Positions 1 through 6,413 of a DNA stretch of 11,520 bases are shown here, one piece after another (the first letter of the stretch is position 1; each line of letters starts with the position of its first letter). The DNA comes from ARS21 sp964615505. Lineage in GTDB: Archaea; Nanobdellota; Nanobdellia; UBA10117; ARS21. A program made the position numbers and the translations under genes. Location: positions 1 through 11,520 of the forward strand of contig CAZTOR010000012.1 in NCBI GenBank assembly GCA_964615505.1, given 5' to 3'. Under the pieces are notes generated by a model that had not been told where the DNA came from, did no database searches, and saw only the letters and a program-made list of their open reading frames with translations.

Positions 1-55
1 GGTAGTGTATCCGGCTCCAGACCGGGTGGTCGGGGTTCAAATCCCTGTGTCCCCA
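1..55 (+). tRNA. tRNA-Trp (anticodon CCA), 3' part only
   Basis: The window opens inside the D-loop of a tRNA; the acceptor 5' strand and most of the D-arm lie outside. The anticodon stem TCCGG/CCGGG (10-14 and 22-26, one U-G pair) closes the seven-base loop CTCCAGA, so the anticodon CCA (17-19) reads UGG, tryptophan. A four-base variable loop follows, then the T-arm CGGGG-TTCAAAT-CCCTG (31-47) and the acceptor 3' strand TGTCCCC with discriminator A at 55. CCA is not encoded. The loop has the normal seven bases, so there is no intron at the canonical 37/38 site, although many euryarchaeal tRNA-Trp genes have one there. The cognate synthetase gene starts 34 bases downstream. Confidence 0.93.
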
Positions 56-61
56 CTACTC

Positions 62-69
62 TTTTATAG
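62..69 (+). promoter_or_regulatory. TATA box of trpS
   Basis: TTTTATAG is centred about 24.5 bases before the trpS ATG. That is the spacing expected if transcription starts at the start codon itself, giving a leaderless mRNA. No Shine-Dalgarno sequence precedes the ATG. The box begins seven bases after the tRNA-Trp discriminator, so trpS can be transcribed separately from the tRNA; the T-run in it may also help end tRNA transcription. Confidence 0.6.
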
Positions 70-89
70 GCTAAATTTCTAAAATTTTT

Positions 90-1154
90 ATGGCAAAAGT
101 GAATCCTTATGAGGTTTCAGGAGAAATTGATTATGAAAAATTGGTTAAACAGTTCGGAGTATCAAAAATTTCACCAGCACTTTTGAAAAAACTTGGAACG
201 GATAATTTGTTGATTCGGAGAGGTGGATTTTATGCCCATAGAGATTTAAACAAAATTCTAAAAGGTAAATTTGCAATTGTTTCTGGAAGAGGACCTAGCT
301 CCAAAATGCATCTAGGTCATTTAGCAATGTTCAAAGCAATTCGAGATATTCAAAAGAAGCACGGCTGTTTTGTTTTCATTCCATTTTCAGATGATGAAAA
401 AATGTTAGTTAAAGGTCATGATTTCAATGAAGTGAGAAAAATGGCGATTGAAAATGCTAAAGATATTTTAGCATTAGGATTTGACCCTAAAAAAACAAAA
501 ATTATGTTTGACTTGAGCGATATGAATCAAGACGTTTACAATTTAGCAATTCGTGCCAGTTCAAAAATAACTTTATCTACAATTAAAGCGACGATGGGTT
601 TCAAAGATAGTAAAAATATTGGAAGTTTCTTTTATCCTGCAATTCAAGCAGCACACATTCTTTATCCAACTTACAAGTACAAAGTTCCGACATTAGTTAT
701 GGTGGGTATGGACCAAGACCCTTTTGTAAGACTAACTCGAGATGTAGCAGAAAAACTTGGTTTAAAGAAACCTGGCGATTTAATTAATGTTTATCTTCCA
801 GGTTTAAGCGGTTCAGGAAAAATGTCTTCCTCAGATGAACGTTCTGCAATTTATACTACCGATACCAAGAAAGAAGTTGAAAATAAAATTAAAAGAGCTT
901 TTTCAGGCGGTCGACAAACGCTTTCAGATCATAGAAAATATGGTGGAAAACCTGAGATTGACGCAAGTTATCAATATTTGAAATATTTCTTTGAAGATGA
1001 CGATAAAAAACTGAAACAAATTTATCAAGATTATAAATCAGGTAAAATGTTGAGCGGAGAATTAAAAAAATATGCAATTTCAAAAGCAAATAGTTTTTTG
1101 GAAAGACATCAATCTGAACGAAAAAAAGTTAAAATTGAGAGATATTTGATATGA
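90..1154 (+). CDS. trpS: Tryptophanyl-tRNA synthetase, archaeal/eukaryotic type
   Basis: Class Ic aminoacyl-tRNA synthetase that activates tryptophan with ATP and charges tRNA-Trp in the cytoplasm. The Rossmann-fold HIGH-type motif PSSKMHLGH is at residues 69-77, and the second ATP signature KMSSS is at 244-248 inside GSGKMSSSDE. The segment MDQDPFVRLTRD (207-218) matches the conserved stretch of archaeal and eukaryotic TrpRS, not the bacterial type. The C-terminal third is helical and lysine-rich, as expected for the tRNA anticodon-binding part. At 354 residues it is full length for a compact archaeal enzyme without an appended domain. The start at 90 is the first ATG after the TATA box and leaves room for the usual N-terminal extension. 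Its own tRNA lies directly upstream, and the next gene overlaps the stop codon by ATGA, so the two protein genes are probably co-transcribed. Confidence 0.96.
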   Translation: MAKVNPYEVSGEIDYEKLVKQFGVSKISPALLKKLGTDNLLIRRGGFYAHRDLNKILKGKFAIVSGRGPSSKMHLGHLAMFKAIRDIQKKHGCFVFIPFSDDEKMLVKGHDFNEVRKMAIENAKDILALGFDPKKTKIMFDLSDMNQDVYNLAIRASSKITLSTIKATMGFKDSKNIGSFFYPAIQAAHILYPTYKYKVPTLVMVGMDQDPFVRLTRDVAEKLGLKKPGDLINVYLPGLSGSGKMSSSDERSAIYTTDTKKEVENKIKRAFSGGRQTLSDHRKYGGKPEIDASYQYLKYFFEDDDKKLKQIYQDYKSGKMLSGELKKYAISKANSFLERHQSERKKVKIERYLI

Positions 1155-1456
1155 TAAATAATATTCTTCTAATTATAGTTGGAACACTTTGGTTCATAGA
1201 CGAAATTCTAACAATAATCGACCTAAAAAAATTTGGGATTAATCGAGAAGTGAATCCAATTGCGAAATATTTTGCAGTACATGGAAAGGGAGCATTTACT
1301 GCATTCAAGATTTTAAGTTTGATTGTATTCTTCTACATTGTTAAATATCTGGAAAATTTGGATTATGCAGCAGCAACAGTTGTGTTAATGCTAGTAGGTA
1401 TAATGTATCTAATCGTTGACATAAGAAACTTTGAGATTATGGAAGGAAAACTCTAA
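1151..1456 (+). CDS. Small membrane protein, DUF5658-like
   Basis: A 101-residue integral membrane protein of unknown function. Three to four hydrophobic segments are visible, at about residues 3-24, 51-66 and 73-92. The pattern Asp17...Thr21, then GINREVNPIA (29-38) with Glu33-Asn35-Pro36, then Lys53 in the next helix, resembles the D..T..L..G..E.NP...K pattern I associate with DUF5658 proteins. The ATG overlaps the trpS stop codon (ATGA), implying translational coupling, but nothing ties it functionally to tRNA charging. Its last four bases overlap the end of the convergent FEN1 gene. The family name is from memory and would need a profile search. Confidence 0.8.
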   Translation: MINNILLIIVGTLWFIDEILTIIDLKKFGINREVNPIAKYFAVHGKGAFTAFKILSLIVFFYIVKYLENLDYAAATVVLMLVGIMYLIVDIRNFEIMEGKL

Positions 1457-2457
1457 ATAAATTCGCCGAGTCCAGCCTGTTTATTTGATTTTAGTGCTTT
1501 CTTCAAAGATTTCAAATTCTTTTCAACTCGAGTTAAACTGAACTTATTTTGATTTACTAAAATATCAATTACTTTTTCTTCATTGACTTCTTTTGACTTT
1601 AGAGAATAATCTTTTGCGGAAACTGGCTTCAAGAAAATATCTAAGACCTCTAAATGTCGCGGAACCAAATCGTGATAATCTTCGATTCGTCCTTCTTTGA
1701 TAATCTTCAGAGATGTCTTTGGTCCGATTCCTTTGATACCTTCGTTAAAATCGGTTCCAATAAGAATTGCAGCGTTAATTAACTCTTCTCGTGAGAGTTC
1801 ATGGTGCTTAAGTGTTTCATTTAAATCAATAACTTCTGGTTTAATTTGAACTGTGCTACGTGTTCCTGCTACTCTTTTTCGTTGAGAGATCGTTAAATTT
1901 CGAACTAACTTTGGTGAACCATATAACAATGCGTCATAATCTTGAGATGCAACTGCCCATACACTCCCGCTTCTTGCCAAAATTGCTGCTTGTGCTTCTC
2001 CGTCAGCTAAAGCTTGAACCACTGGAACTCCTAATGCTCGAAGAAGTTCTTTTGCTTCAGAAATCATATCTCCTGTTAATCGAGTTGTTTGTTGGGCATA
2101 TTTTCGAATTGCGTCTTTATCTCCTAATTTTTCGGCAGCCTTTAGTTTTTCGGCAGCTTTTTCCTTGATTGCCTTTCGCTTTTCAGTGGTCTTATTTTTT
2201 AATTCGGGTGGCGTTCCGTCGAAAATAAAAACGGGTTTGATTCCGTATTCCATCAATTTGATAGTTCGAGAGAATAGTCCCATTAAATGAGAAGTAATTT
2301 TACCTTCAGAATTAGTTAGTGGTCTTCCATCTGGACCTCGAATTGCTGAAAGAAATTGATAGAGAACATTGTTTCCATCAAAAGCAAGTTTTTTGTCCTT
2401 TAGTTCAGGAAAGTCAATCTCTCGCTTTACAACTATGTCTTTGAACGGAATTCCCAT
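1453..2457 (-). CDS. fen: Flap endonuclease 1 (FEN1), PCNA-dependent 5' nuclease
   Basis: Structure-specific 5' nuclease that removes 5' flaps during Okazaki-fragment maturation and long-patch base excision repair. The 334 residues align with archaeal FEN1 without shifts: metal ligands Asp27, Asp80, Glu154, Asp173, Asp175 and Asp236 are in place, with FDG at 79-81, SQDYD at 171-175 and the helix-hairpin-helix GIKGIGPKTS at 240-249. The flap-threading cap is the Lys/Arg/Ala-rich region at about 86-120. The protein ends in QAGLGEFI, a PIP box (Q-x-x-L-x-x-F-I) for binding the PCNA clamp. One oddity: the ligand equivalent to Glu152 of archaeal enzymes (human Glu158) is Asp, in ALADGEAQAA, encoded by GAC at 2004-2002. 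The gene follows aEF1B after 35 bases with its own TATA-like box, and overlaps the convergent membrane-protein gene by four bases. Confidence 0.96.
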   Translation of the reverse strand: MGIPFKDIVVKREIDFPELKDKKLAFDGNNVLYQFLSAIRGPDGRPLTNSEGKITSHLMGLFSRTIKLMEYGIKPVFIFDGTPPELKNKTTEKRKAIKEKAAEKLKAAEKLGDKDAIRKYAQQTTRLTGDMISEAKELLRALGVPVVQALADGEAQAAILARSGSVWAVASQDYDALLYGSPKLVRNLTISQRKRVAGTRSTVQIKPEVIDLNETLKHHELSREELINAAILIGTDFNEGIKGIGPKTSLKIIKEGRIEDYHDLVPRHLEVLDIFLKPVSAKDYSLKSKEVNEEKVIDILVNQNKFSLTRVEKNLKSLKKALKSNKQAGLGEFI

Positions 2458-2477
2458 ACTTTAACATAAAAATTTGA

Positions 2478-2484
2478 CATAAAA
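2478..2484 (-). promoter_or_regulatory. TATA-like box of the FEN1 gene
   Basis: On the minus strand TTTTATG is centred about 24 bases before the FEN1 start codon, in the 35-base gap after the aEF1B stop codon. The spacing fits a leaderless transcript. FEN1 could therefore be transcribed alone as well as by read-through from the aEF1B group. The box is imperfect (G for A at its end) and a similar TTTTTATG lies closer to the start, so the call is tentative. Confidence 0.45.
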
Positions 2485-2492
2485 GGATTTGT

Positions 2493-2771
2493 TTATCCAA
2501 ATGCTCTTCGAACATCAGAGGTTTCTACTGTTTGAACTTCGTCAATTTCTGCTAATTGTGCTTCTAATGGTTCAGTATCTCCAATTGATTCTTCCATTAA
2601 GAAATTAAATAAGATCGCCTTCAATCCAAATGCCATTGGCTCTTCCTTGACATTTACTTGGTCAGTACTTGCATATTTCTTACAGATTTCCACTCCTTCA
2701 GCGGAAATTTTTTCAAAATTTGCCTCAGGACTTCCCGGAACTACCTTCATAATAACTGCTACTTGTGCCAT
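2493..2771 (-). CDS. ef1b: Translation elongation factor aEF1B (EF-1 beta)
   Basis: Guanine-nucleotide exchange factor that regenerates aEF1A-GTP from aEF1A-GDP during translation elongation. The 92 residues match the small archaeal form, a ferredoxin-like alpha-beta domain equivalent to the C-terminal catalytic domain of eukaryotic EF-1 beta. Diagnostic parts are the first strand VAVIMKVVPGSPEA (4-17), the motif EEPMAFGLKA (43-52) and the near-invariant C-terminus SDVRRAFG (85-92). The start codon overlaps the stop of the upstream zinc-ribbon gene (TAATG), so the two are translationally coupled; AAGGA just upstream, within the preceding gene, may help re-initiation. Confidence 0.96.
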   Translation of the reverse strand: MAQVAVIMKVVPGSPEANFEKISAEGVEICKKYASTDQVNVKEEPMAFGLKAILFNFLMEESIGDTEPLEAQLAEIDEVQTVETSDVRRAFG

Positions 2772-2926
2772 TATAATCCTTTAAATCCGCATTTACATTC
2801 GTACTTGATTGAATTTGTTCTAGCAAAACCAGATCTAGTCAAATTAGTATTACAGTTAGGACACGGAAATGAAACCGTACCTGATTGGTTAACCACATTT
2901 ACTCCTGTTGAAACACAGACTTTCAT
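2771..2926 (-). CDS. Small zinc-ribbon protein, COG2888/HVO_2753-like, with missing cysteines
   Basis: A 51-residue protein of the group of tiny archaeal zinc-ribbon proteins typically encoded beside aEF1B and proposed to bind RNA or take part in translation. Typical members have four Cys pairs forming two zinc sites. Here only CPNC (Cys22, Cys25) and a shortened CKC (Cys44, Cys46, in YECKCGFKG) are intact. The first pair is reduced to CVST (Cys4 with Thr in place of the partner) and the third pair is absent, replaced by TRSGFA. The ending YECKCGFKG corresponds to the family's YECPDCGF ending with one residue missing. The ATG at 2926 is the first in frame after an upstream stop and lies 25.5 bases from the palindromic TATA box. 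The stop codon overlaps the aEF1B start. Identification rests on context, size and the end motif. Confidence 0.82.
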   Translation of the reverse strand: MKVCVSTGVNVVNQSGTVSFPCPNCNTNLTRSGFARTNSIKYECKCGFKGL

Positions 2927-2945
2927 GAAGTTTGCTACTAAAAAT

Positions 2946-2957
2946 CATTTATAAATG
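2946..2957. promoter_or_regulatory. Shared, perfectly palindromic TATA box for divergent leaderless genes
   Basis: CATTTATAAATG is a perfect 12-base palindrome with a central TTTATAAA core. Its centre (2951.5) is 24.5 bases from the rightward ATG at 2976 and 25.5 bases from the leftward ATG at 2926. The whole 49-base divergent gap thus holds a single symmetric TATA box with both start codons at the distance where transcription normally begins in archaea. The simplest reading is one TBP site used in both directions, giving leaderless mRNAs for the zinc-ribbon/aEF1B group and for the COG2426/truD group. No Shine-Dalgarno sequence is seen on either side. Confidence 0.72.
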
Positions 2958-2975
2958 TTTTGAACTAATTTTAAT

Positions 2976-3416
2976 ATGCTAGAATACTTGTCTACATTCA
3001 TTGCGGGCGGAACTCCTCTTATAGAAGGGAGGCTTGCAATCGTTGGTGCGGCCACAGCTGGGTTGAATTTATGGTATGCTGCGCCGTTAGCATTATTAGG
3101 TAATTTAATAATTATACCTATTACTTTCAAACTCCTAAAATTTGCAAGATTCTCAGATACAGTACACGGTTTATTTGGTGCAAAAGTTATGAGAAAAATT
3201 AATGACTATAAAAATGAATTTGAACAATGGCAAGAAATGGCACTTTTGATATTTACTGCAATTCCATTGCCAATTAGTGGTGCTTACACTGCAATTTTGG
3301 CTTCAAGAATTTTGAATTTAAAGCGTAGGAAATCTATGTTTATAATCGGGATAGGAGTGATAGTGGCTAATATTTTGGCACTTCTTTTAACTTTAGGTGT
3401 ACTTAAACTAGTATGA
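2976..3416 (+). CDS. Small multidrug-export-type membrane protein (COG2426 family)
   Basis: A 146-residue integral membrane protein of the putative small multidrug export family (COG2426, Sm_multidrug_ex). Family features seen are the early IEGRLAI segment (16-22, with Glu17 and Arg19), the Asn43-containing helix ALLGNLIIIPITF (39-51), and the helix with AIPLPISGAYTA (95-106), whose PLP...GA/T pattern is typical. Three to four membrane segments lie at about 15-32, 35-54, 87-112 and 121-146, with a charged loop at 68-87. The substrate is unknown; the 'multidrug' name is historical and no transport specificity can be read from sequence. The start is placed by the TATA box 25 bases upstream. The stop overlaps the truD start by ATGA, so both are one operon. 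Confidence 0.88.
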   Translation: MLEYLSTFIAGGTPLIEGRLAIVGAATAGLNLWYAAPLALLGNLIIIPITFKLLKFARFSDTVHGLFGAKVMRKINDYKNEFEQWQEMALLIFTAIPLPISGAYTAILASRILNLKRRKSMFIIGIGVIVANILALLLTLGVLKLV

Positions 3417-4486
3417 TAAAAGATAGACCTGAAGACTTTATTGTTGATGAAGTAACTAACATTAAACTCAATAAATCCGGTGATCAAGTGTATATTCTTC
3501 TTACAAAAACTAATTGGACAACACAAAGGGCAATTAATGCTATTGCTAGAGCATTAAGGATTACTAAACGCAGAATTGGATTTGCTGGAACAAAAGACAA
3601 ACGAGCGATTACAAGTCAAGTTATTTCAATTTTCAAGAAGACAAAAGAAGACATTGATAAATTGAATATTGCGGACATAGAACTCAAGGTTTTGGGTTAT
3701 GGTGATGTCCCAATATCATTAGGTCATTTAGTTGCTAATCGATTTCAAATTCGTTTAGATATTTCAAATGAAGAAAGGGAAAAAATTAGTAAACGACTTC
3801 CCGAAGTAAGAAAAGGTTTCATTAATTACTTCGGTCAACAGAGATTTTCCTCAGGAGGGACTGCTAAAATTGGTAAGGAACTCTTAAAGTCTGATTTTGA
3901 ATCAGCCGTAAAAATAATTCTATCTGAACATTCGAATCAAGAAGAATTTGATAAATTTGTATTGGATAACTGGAAAAATTGGTCAAAGATTCTGAAAAAA
4001 TGTCCTCGTTTTTTTGGAATTGAAAGTAAGGTTTTGAATTATTTGGTAAAAAACCCGACTGACTATGCGGGTGCAATTAGAAAAATTGCAAAACCGTTAA
4101 GAAGACTATATGTTCATGCCTTTCAGTCATTGATTTGGAATCGAGCTGTTTCAAAGATGTTAGACGGTGATGAAATCGATTTACCTGGACATAAAGTGAC
4201 TATTCCAAATAAACTTCCAAGAAATAAAGAATTGCCCATTCCTGGATTAGATACTGATTACTCTACAAAATTTGGAAAATTGTTGGCTGGGGAATTAAAA
4301 AGAGAAAAAATTGATGTTGAGAAATTTAGTCTTAAATCTATGCCCGAATTAAAAAGTTGGGGTGCCGATAGAAAGTTAATTATTAAACCTCGAAATTTAA
4401 AATTCTCAAAAGATATTTTGTCTTTTGAATTAGATAAAGGAGTGTATGCAACAGTATTAATTAATCATTTAGTCCATAAGACTTAA
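3413..4486 (+). CDS. truD: tRNA pseudouridine synthase D (TruD)
   Basis: Converts uridine to pseudouridine in RNA; bacterial TruD acts at tRNA position 13, while archaeal/eukaryotic homologues (Pus7 group) can also act at other sites. The N-terminus has the family's opening PEDFIVDE (6-13). The catalytic motif GTKDKRAITSQ (59-69) carries the nucleophilic Asp62. NYFGQQRF (138-145) matches the conserved NxFGxQRFG motif, except that the Gly after RF is Ser. The later motifs AFQSLIWN (236-243) and GADR (317-320) are also present. At 357 residues it is full length. The insertion domain lies between about 145 and 235-320. The ATG overlaps the stop of the upstream membrane-protein gene (ATGA), so translation is probably coupled. 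Confidence 0.95.
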   Translation: MIKDRPEDFIVDEVTNIKLNKSGDQVYILLTKTNWTTQRAINAIARALRITKRRIGFAGTKDKRAITSQVISIFKKTKEDIDKLNIADIELKVLGYGDVPISLGHLVANRFQIRLDISNEEREKISKRLPEVRKGFINYFGQQRFSSGGTAKIGKELLKSDFESAVKIILSEHSNQEEFDKFVLDNWKNWSKILKKCPRFFGIESKVLNYLVKNPTDYAGAIRKIAKPLRRLYVHAFQSLIWNRAVSKMLDGDEIDLPGHKVTIPNKLPRNKELPIPGLDTDYSTKFGKLLAGELKREKIDVEKFSLKSMPELKSWGADRKLIIKPRNLKFSKDILSFELDKGVYATVLINHLVHKT

Positions 4487-4498
4487 TATTGTTTATAC
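4483..4498 (+). promoter_or_regulatory. Possible promoter of the glycosyltransferase gene
   Basis: Two TATA-like elements overlap the end of truD: TTAATATT (4483-4490, centred 23.5 bases before the ATG at 4510) and TTTATAC (4492-4498, only about 15 bases before it). The first has the spacing used elsewhere in the window and includes the truD stop codon; the second is the better match to a TATA box but too close for a leaderless start. Read-through from truD is an equally good explanation. Confidence 0.35.
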
Positions 4499-4509
4499 AA
4501 AAATAAAAT

Positions 4510-5790
4510 ATGCTCTCTCTGATAATTATTTATGCTGCTCTCTTCATTAGCACATTCACCGGAGTTTTGTTTCTATTGACTTTCTTTGAAAATATAAATA
4601 AGATGGGAAATCCTAGAATTCGGAAATATCCTTCAGTTTGTATCGTAATTCCTGCACACAATGAAGAACCAAGCATTGCATCTACTATTGAGAGTGCTCT
4701 TTCAATAGATTATCCAAAAAATAAATTAGAAATATATGTTGTTGAAAATGGTGGGTCCAAAGATAAAACATATGAAATTGCTAAAAAATATCGGAATAAA
4801 GGAGTAAAAGTAGTCTCTCTAAAAAAGGGCGGAAAAGGTAACGCTATGAATTATGTTATCAAAAAAATGAAAAGTGAAATTTTTATTTCAATGGATGCCG
4901 ATACTTATGCTGACAAAGATGTTTTAAAAAAAATGTTGGGTTATTTTAACGATCCCGAAGTTGTGGCTGTTTCACCTACGATGAAATCTAAGAAAACAGA
5001 TAATTTATCTCAGAAAATACAAAGTATTGAATATTTAATTGGAGCATTTCTTAGAAAAGTATATCATTTACTTGATTCAGTTTATGTAACTCCGGGCGCG
5101 TTCACTGCATATCGTAAAACTTTTTTTGATAAACATGGCGGATTTGATACAAAGAATATTACTGAAGATATTGAAATGACTTTGCGAATTCAATCCAAAA
5201 GATACAAGATAACAAATGCTATTGATGCATCCGTCTATACAATTACTCCTAAACAAATGAAGGAACTGTTCTGGCAAAGAATTAGATGGTATTTAGGATA
5301 TATTGATGCGATGTTACAATACAAAAATATACTTTTCAGTACTAAGCATGGTTATTTAGGGACAATAATTGGTCCAACTGCTGTTGCATCCATTTTATAT
5401 ACGCTTTATTTATTTAGCCTTATGATTGTTGAATTAGTTAAAGTTATGATCTCTTTAGCTTACGTTGGAGGAAAGGGTTCAAATCCGTTATTATTATTGC
5501 AACAATTGAAATTTAATCCATTTTATTACAATTTCTCGTTATTTGGATTTATAGCAGTTCTAGCAGTAATTATGAGCATTGTTATGTTCTTTATGGCCCG
5601 AAGATTCTCCAGTGACAAATCAGATTATAAAATAGCCTACATCGGATTCTCAGTAGTTTATATTTTCTTATTTGCTGCTTGGTGGTTTGGTGCAATTTAC
5701 TATAAATTATTTGGTAAAGAATTGAGATTTGGAGGAGTGGTTTGGCGCAACAGTTTGGTAAATAATTTTAAGTTTGCGCATTTTAATTAA
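4510..5790 (+). CDS. Membrane-bound family 2 glycosyltransferase
   Basis: Transfers a sugar from a nucleotide-activated donor, with the catalytic GT-A domain on the cytoplasmic face. There is one N-terminal membrane helix (1-26). The GT2 domain begins at SVCIVIPAHNEE (42-53). The first nucleotide-binding region reads VVENGGSKDKT (77-87), Glu-Asn in place of the common Asp-Asp. The metal-binding DAD is at 129-131, the acceptor-site TED at 218-220 and the QRIRW motif at 256-260. The TED plus QxxRW set is that of processive or lipid-anchored synthases of the BcsA/hyaluronan synthase/NodC group. Three or more C-terminal membrane segments follow (about 283-318, 342-363, 374-397). Product and donor cannot be read. 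The thioredoxin-fold gene follows after two bases, so they form one unit, and the envelope genes downstream suggest cell-surface glycan or glycolipid synthesis (inference). Confidence 0.92.
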   Translation: MLSLIIIYAALFISTFTGVLFLLTFFENINKMGNPRIRKYPSVCIVIPAHNEEPSIASTIESALSIDYPKNKLEIYVVENGGSKDKTYEIAKKYRNKGVKVVSLKKGGKGNAMNYVIKKMKSEIFISMDADTYADKDVLKKMLGYFNDPEVVAVSPTMKSKKTDNLSQKIQSIEYLIGAFLRKVYHLLDSVYVTPGAFTAYRKTFFDKHGGFDTKNITEDIEMTLRIQSKRYKITNAIDASVYTITPKQMKELFWQRIRWYLGYIDAMLQYKNILFSTKHGYLGTIIGPTAVASILYTLYLFSLMIVELVKVMISLAYVGGKGSNPLLLLQQLKFNPFYYNFSLFGFIAVLAVIMSIVMFFMARRFSSDKSDYKIAYIGFSVVYIFLFAAWWFGAIYYKLFGKELRFGGVVWRNSLVNNFKFAHFN

Positions 5791-5792
5791 AT

Positions 5793-6413
5793 ATGAAACA
5801 AGGTAAATCTAAAGTAGTTGCTGCGTTATCAATAACAATTCTTATATTTATAGCCGGATTTACGTTAGGAAACATTTCACTATCTAGCAAAATTGGAGCG
5901 GTTCAAGATTTACAGAATGAAATATATACAGAATCGTTAGGTTTTGATGTTTTATTTGATTTGGCAGAAGACAATCTTTGTGGTGAAGCGAATATTGCAG
6001 ACATTAACTACCAATTAACTGAATTTGGAGATAAATTAGCTTATCTTGAAAATGAAGGTGCAGATGTTACTACTTTGAAAAATCAGTATAATTCATTAGA
6101 AATCAAGCATTTCTTACTAATTAACGACATAAACAAACAATGTGGTGATGAATACGACACCATACTATACTTTTATGGTCCTAACTCAGAGTGTAAGTCT
6201 TGTTTATTACAAGGGTTAGAATTGTCTAATTTGAAATCTCAGAATCCCGATATAATGATATATTCATTTGATTATACTAGTCAATTTTCGGCAGTAAGGA
6301 ACTTGATTAATAATTACGGAATCAGTCGCATTCCAACTTTGATCGTCAATAATGAAAAACATGAAAATTTTCTAACTGGTGACCAATTAAATGAATTAAT
6401 ATATGCCAACTAA
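5793..6413 (+). CDS. Membrane-anchored extracytoplasmic thioredoxin-fold protein
   Basis: A 206-residue protein with a positively charged start (KQGKSK) and one membrane helix (about 8-26), which suggests N-inside topology and an outside domain. Residues about 35-118 are helical and partly coiled-coil-like, with Cys63 and Cys117. The C-terminal domain is a thioredoxin fold: strand TILYFYGP (123-130), the CKSC active-site motif (134-137), strand DIMIYSFDY (153-161) and the cis-proline segment RIPTLIVN (179-186). CKSC plus cis-Pro indicates a redox-active thiol-disulfide protein. Whether it oxidises, reduces or isomerises, and on what substrate, is unknown. It starts two bases after the glycosyltransferase stop and overlaps the convergent downstream gene by 18 bases. 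Cys63/Cys117 could form a structural disulfide (inference). Confidence 0.85.
   Translation: MKQGKSKVVAALSITILIFIAGFTLGNISLSSKIGAVQDLQNEIYTESLGFDVLFDLAEDNLCGEANIADINYQLTEFGDKLAYLENEGADVTTLKNQYNSLEIKHFLLINDINKQCGDEYDTILYFYGPNSECKSCLLQGLELSNLKSQNPDIMIYSFDYTSQFSAVRNLINNYGISRIPTLIVNNEKHENFLTGDQLNELIYAN

Noticed and set aside
1860..2168. Plus-strand open frame inside the FEN1 gene
   Set aside because: Leucine-rich translation arising from the antisense of charged FEN1 helices; FEN1 is unambiguous here.
2658..2954. Plus-strand open frame across aEF1B and the zinc-ribbon gene
   Set aside because: It is antisense to two recognisable coupled genes and covers the shared promoter.
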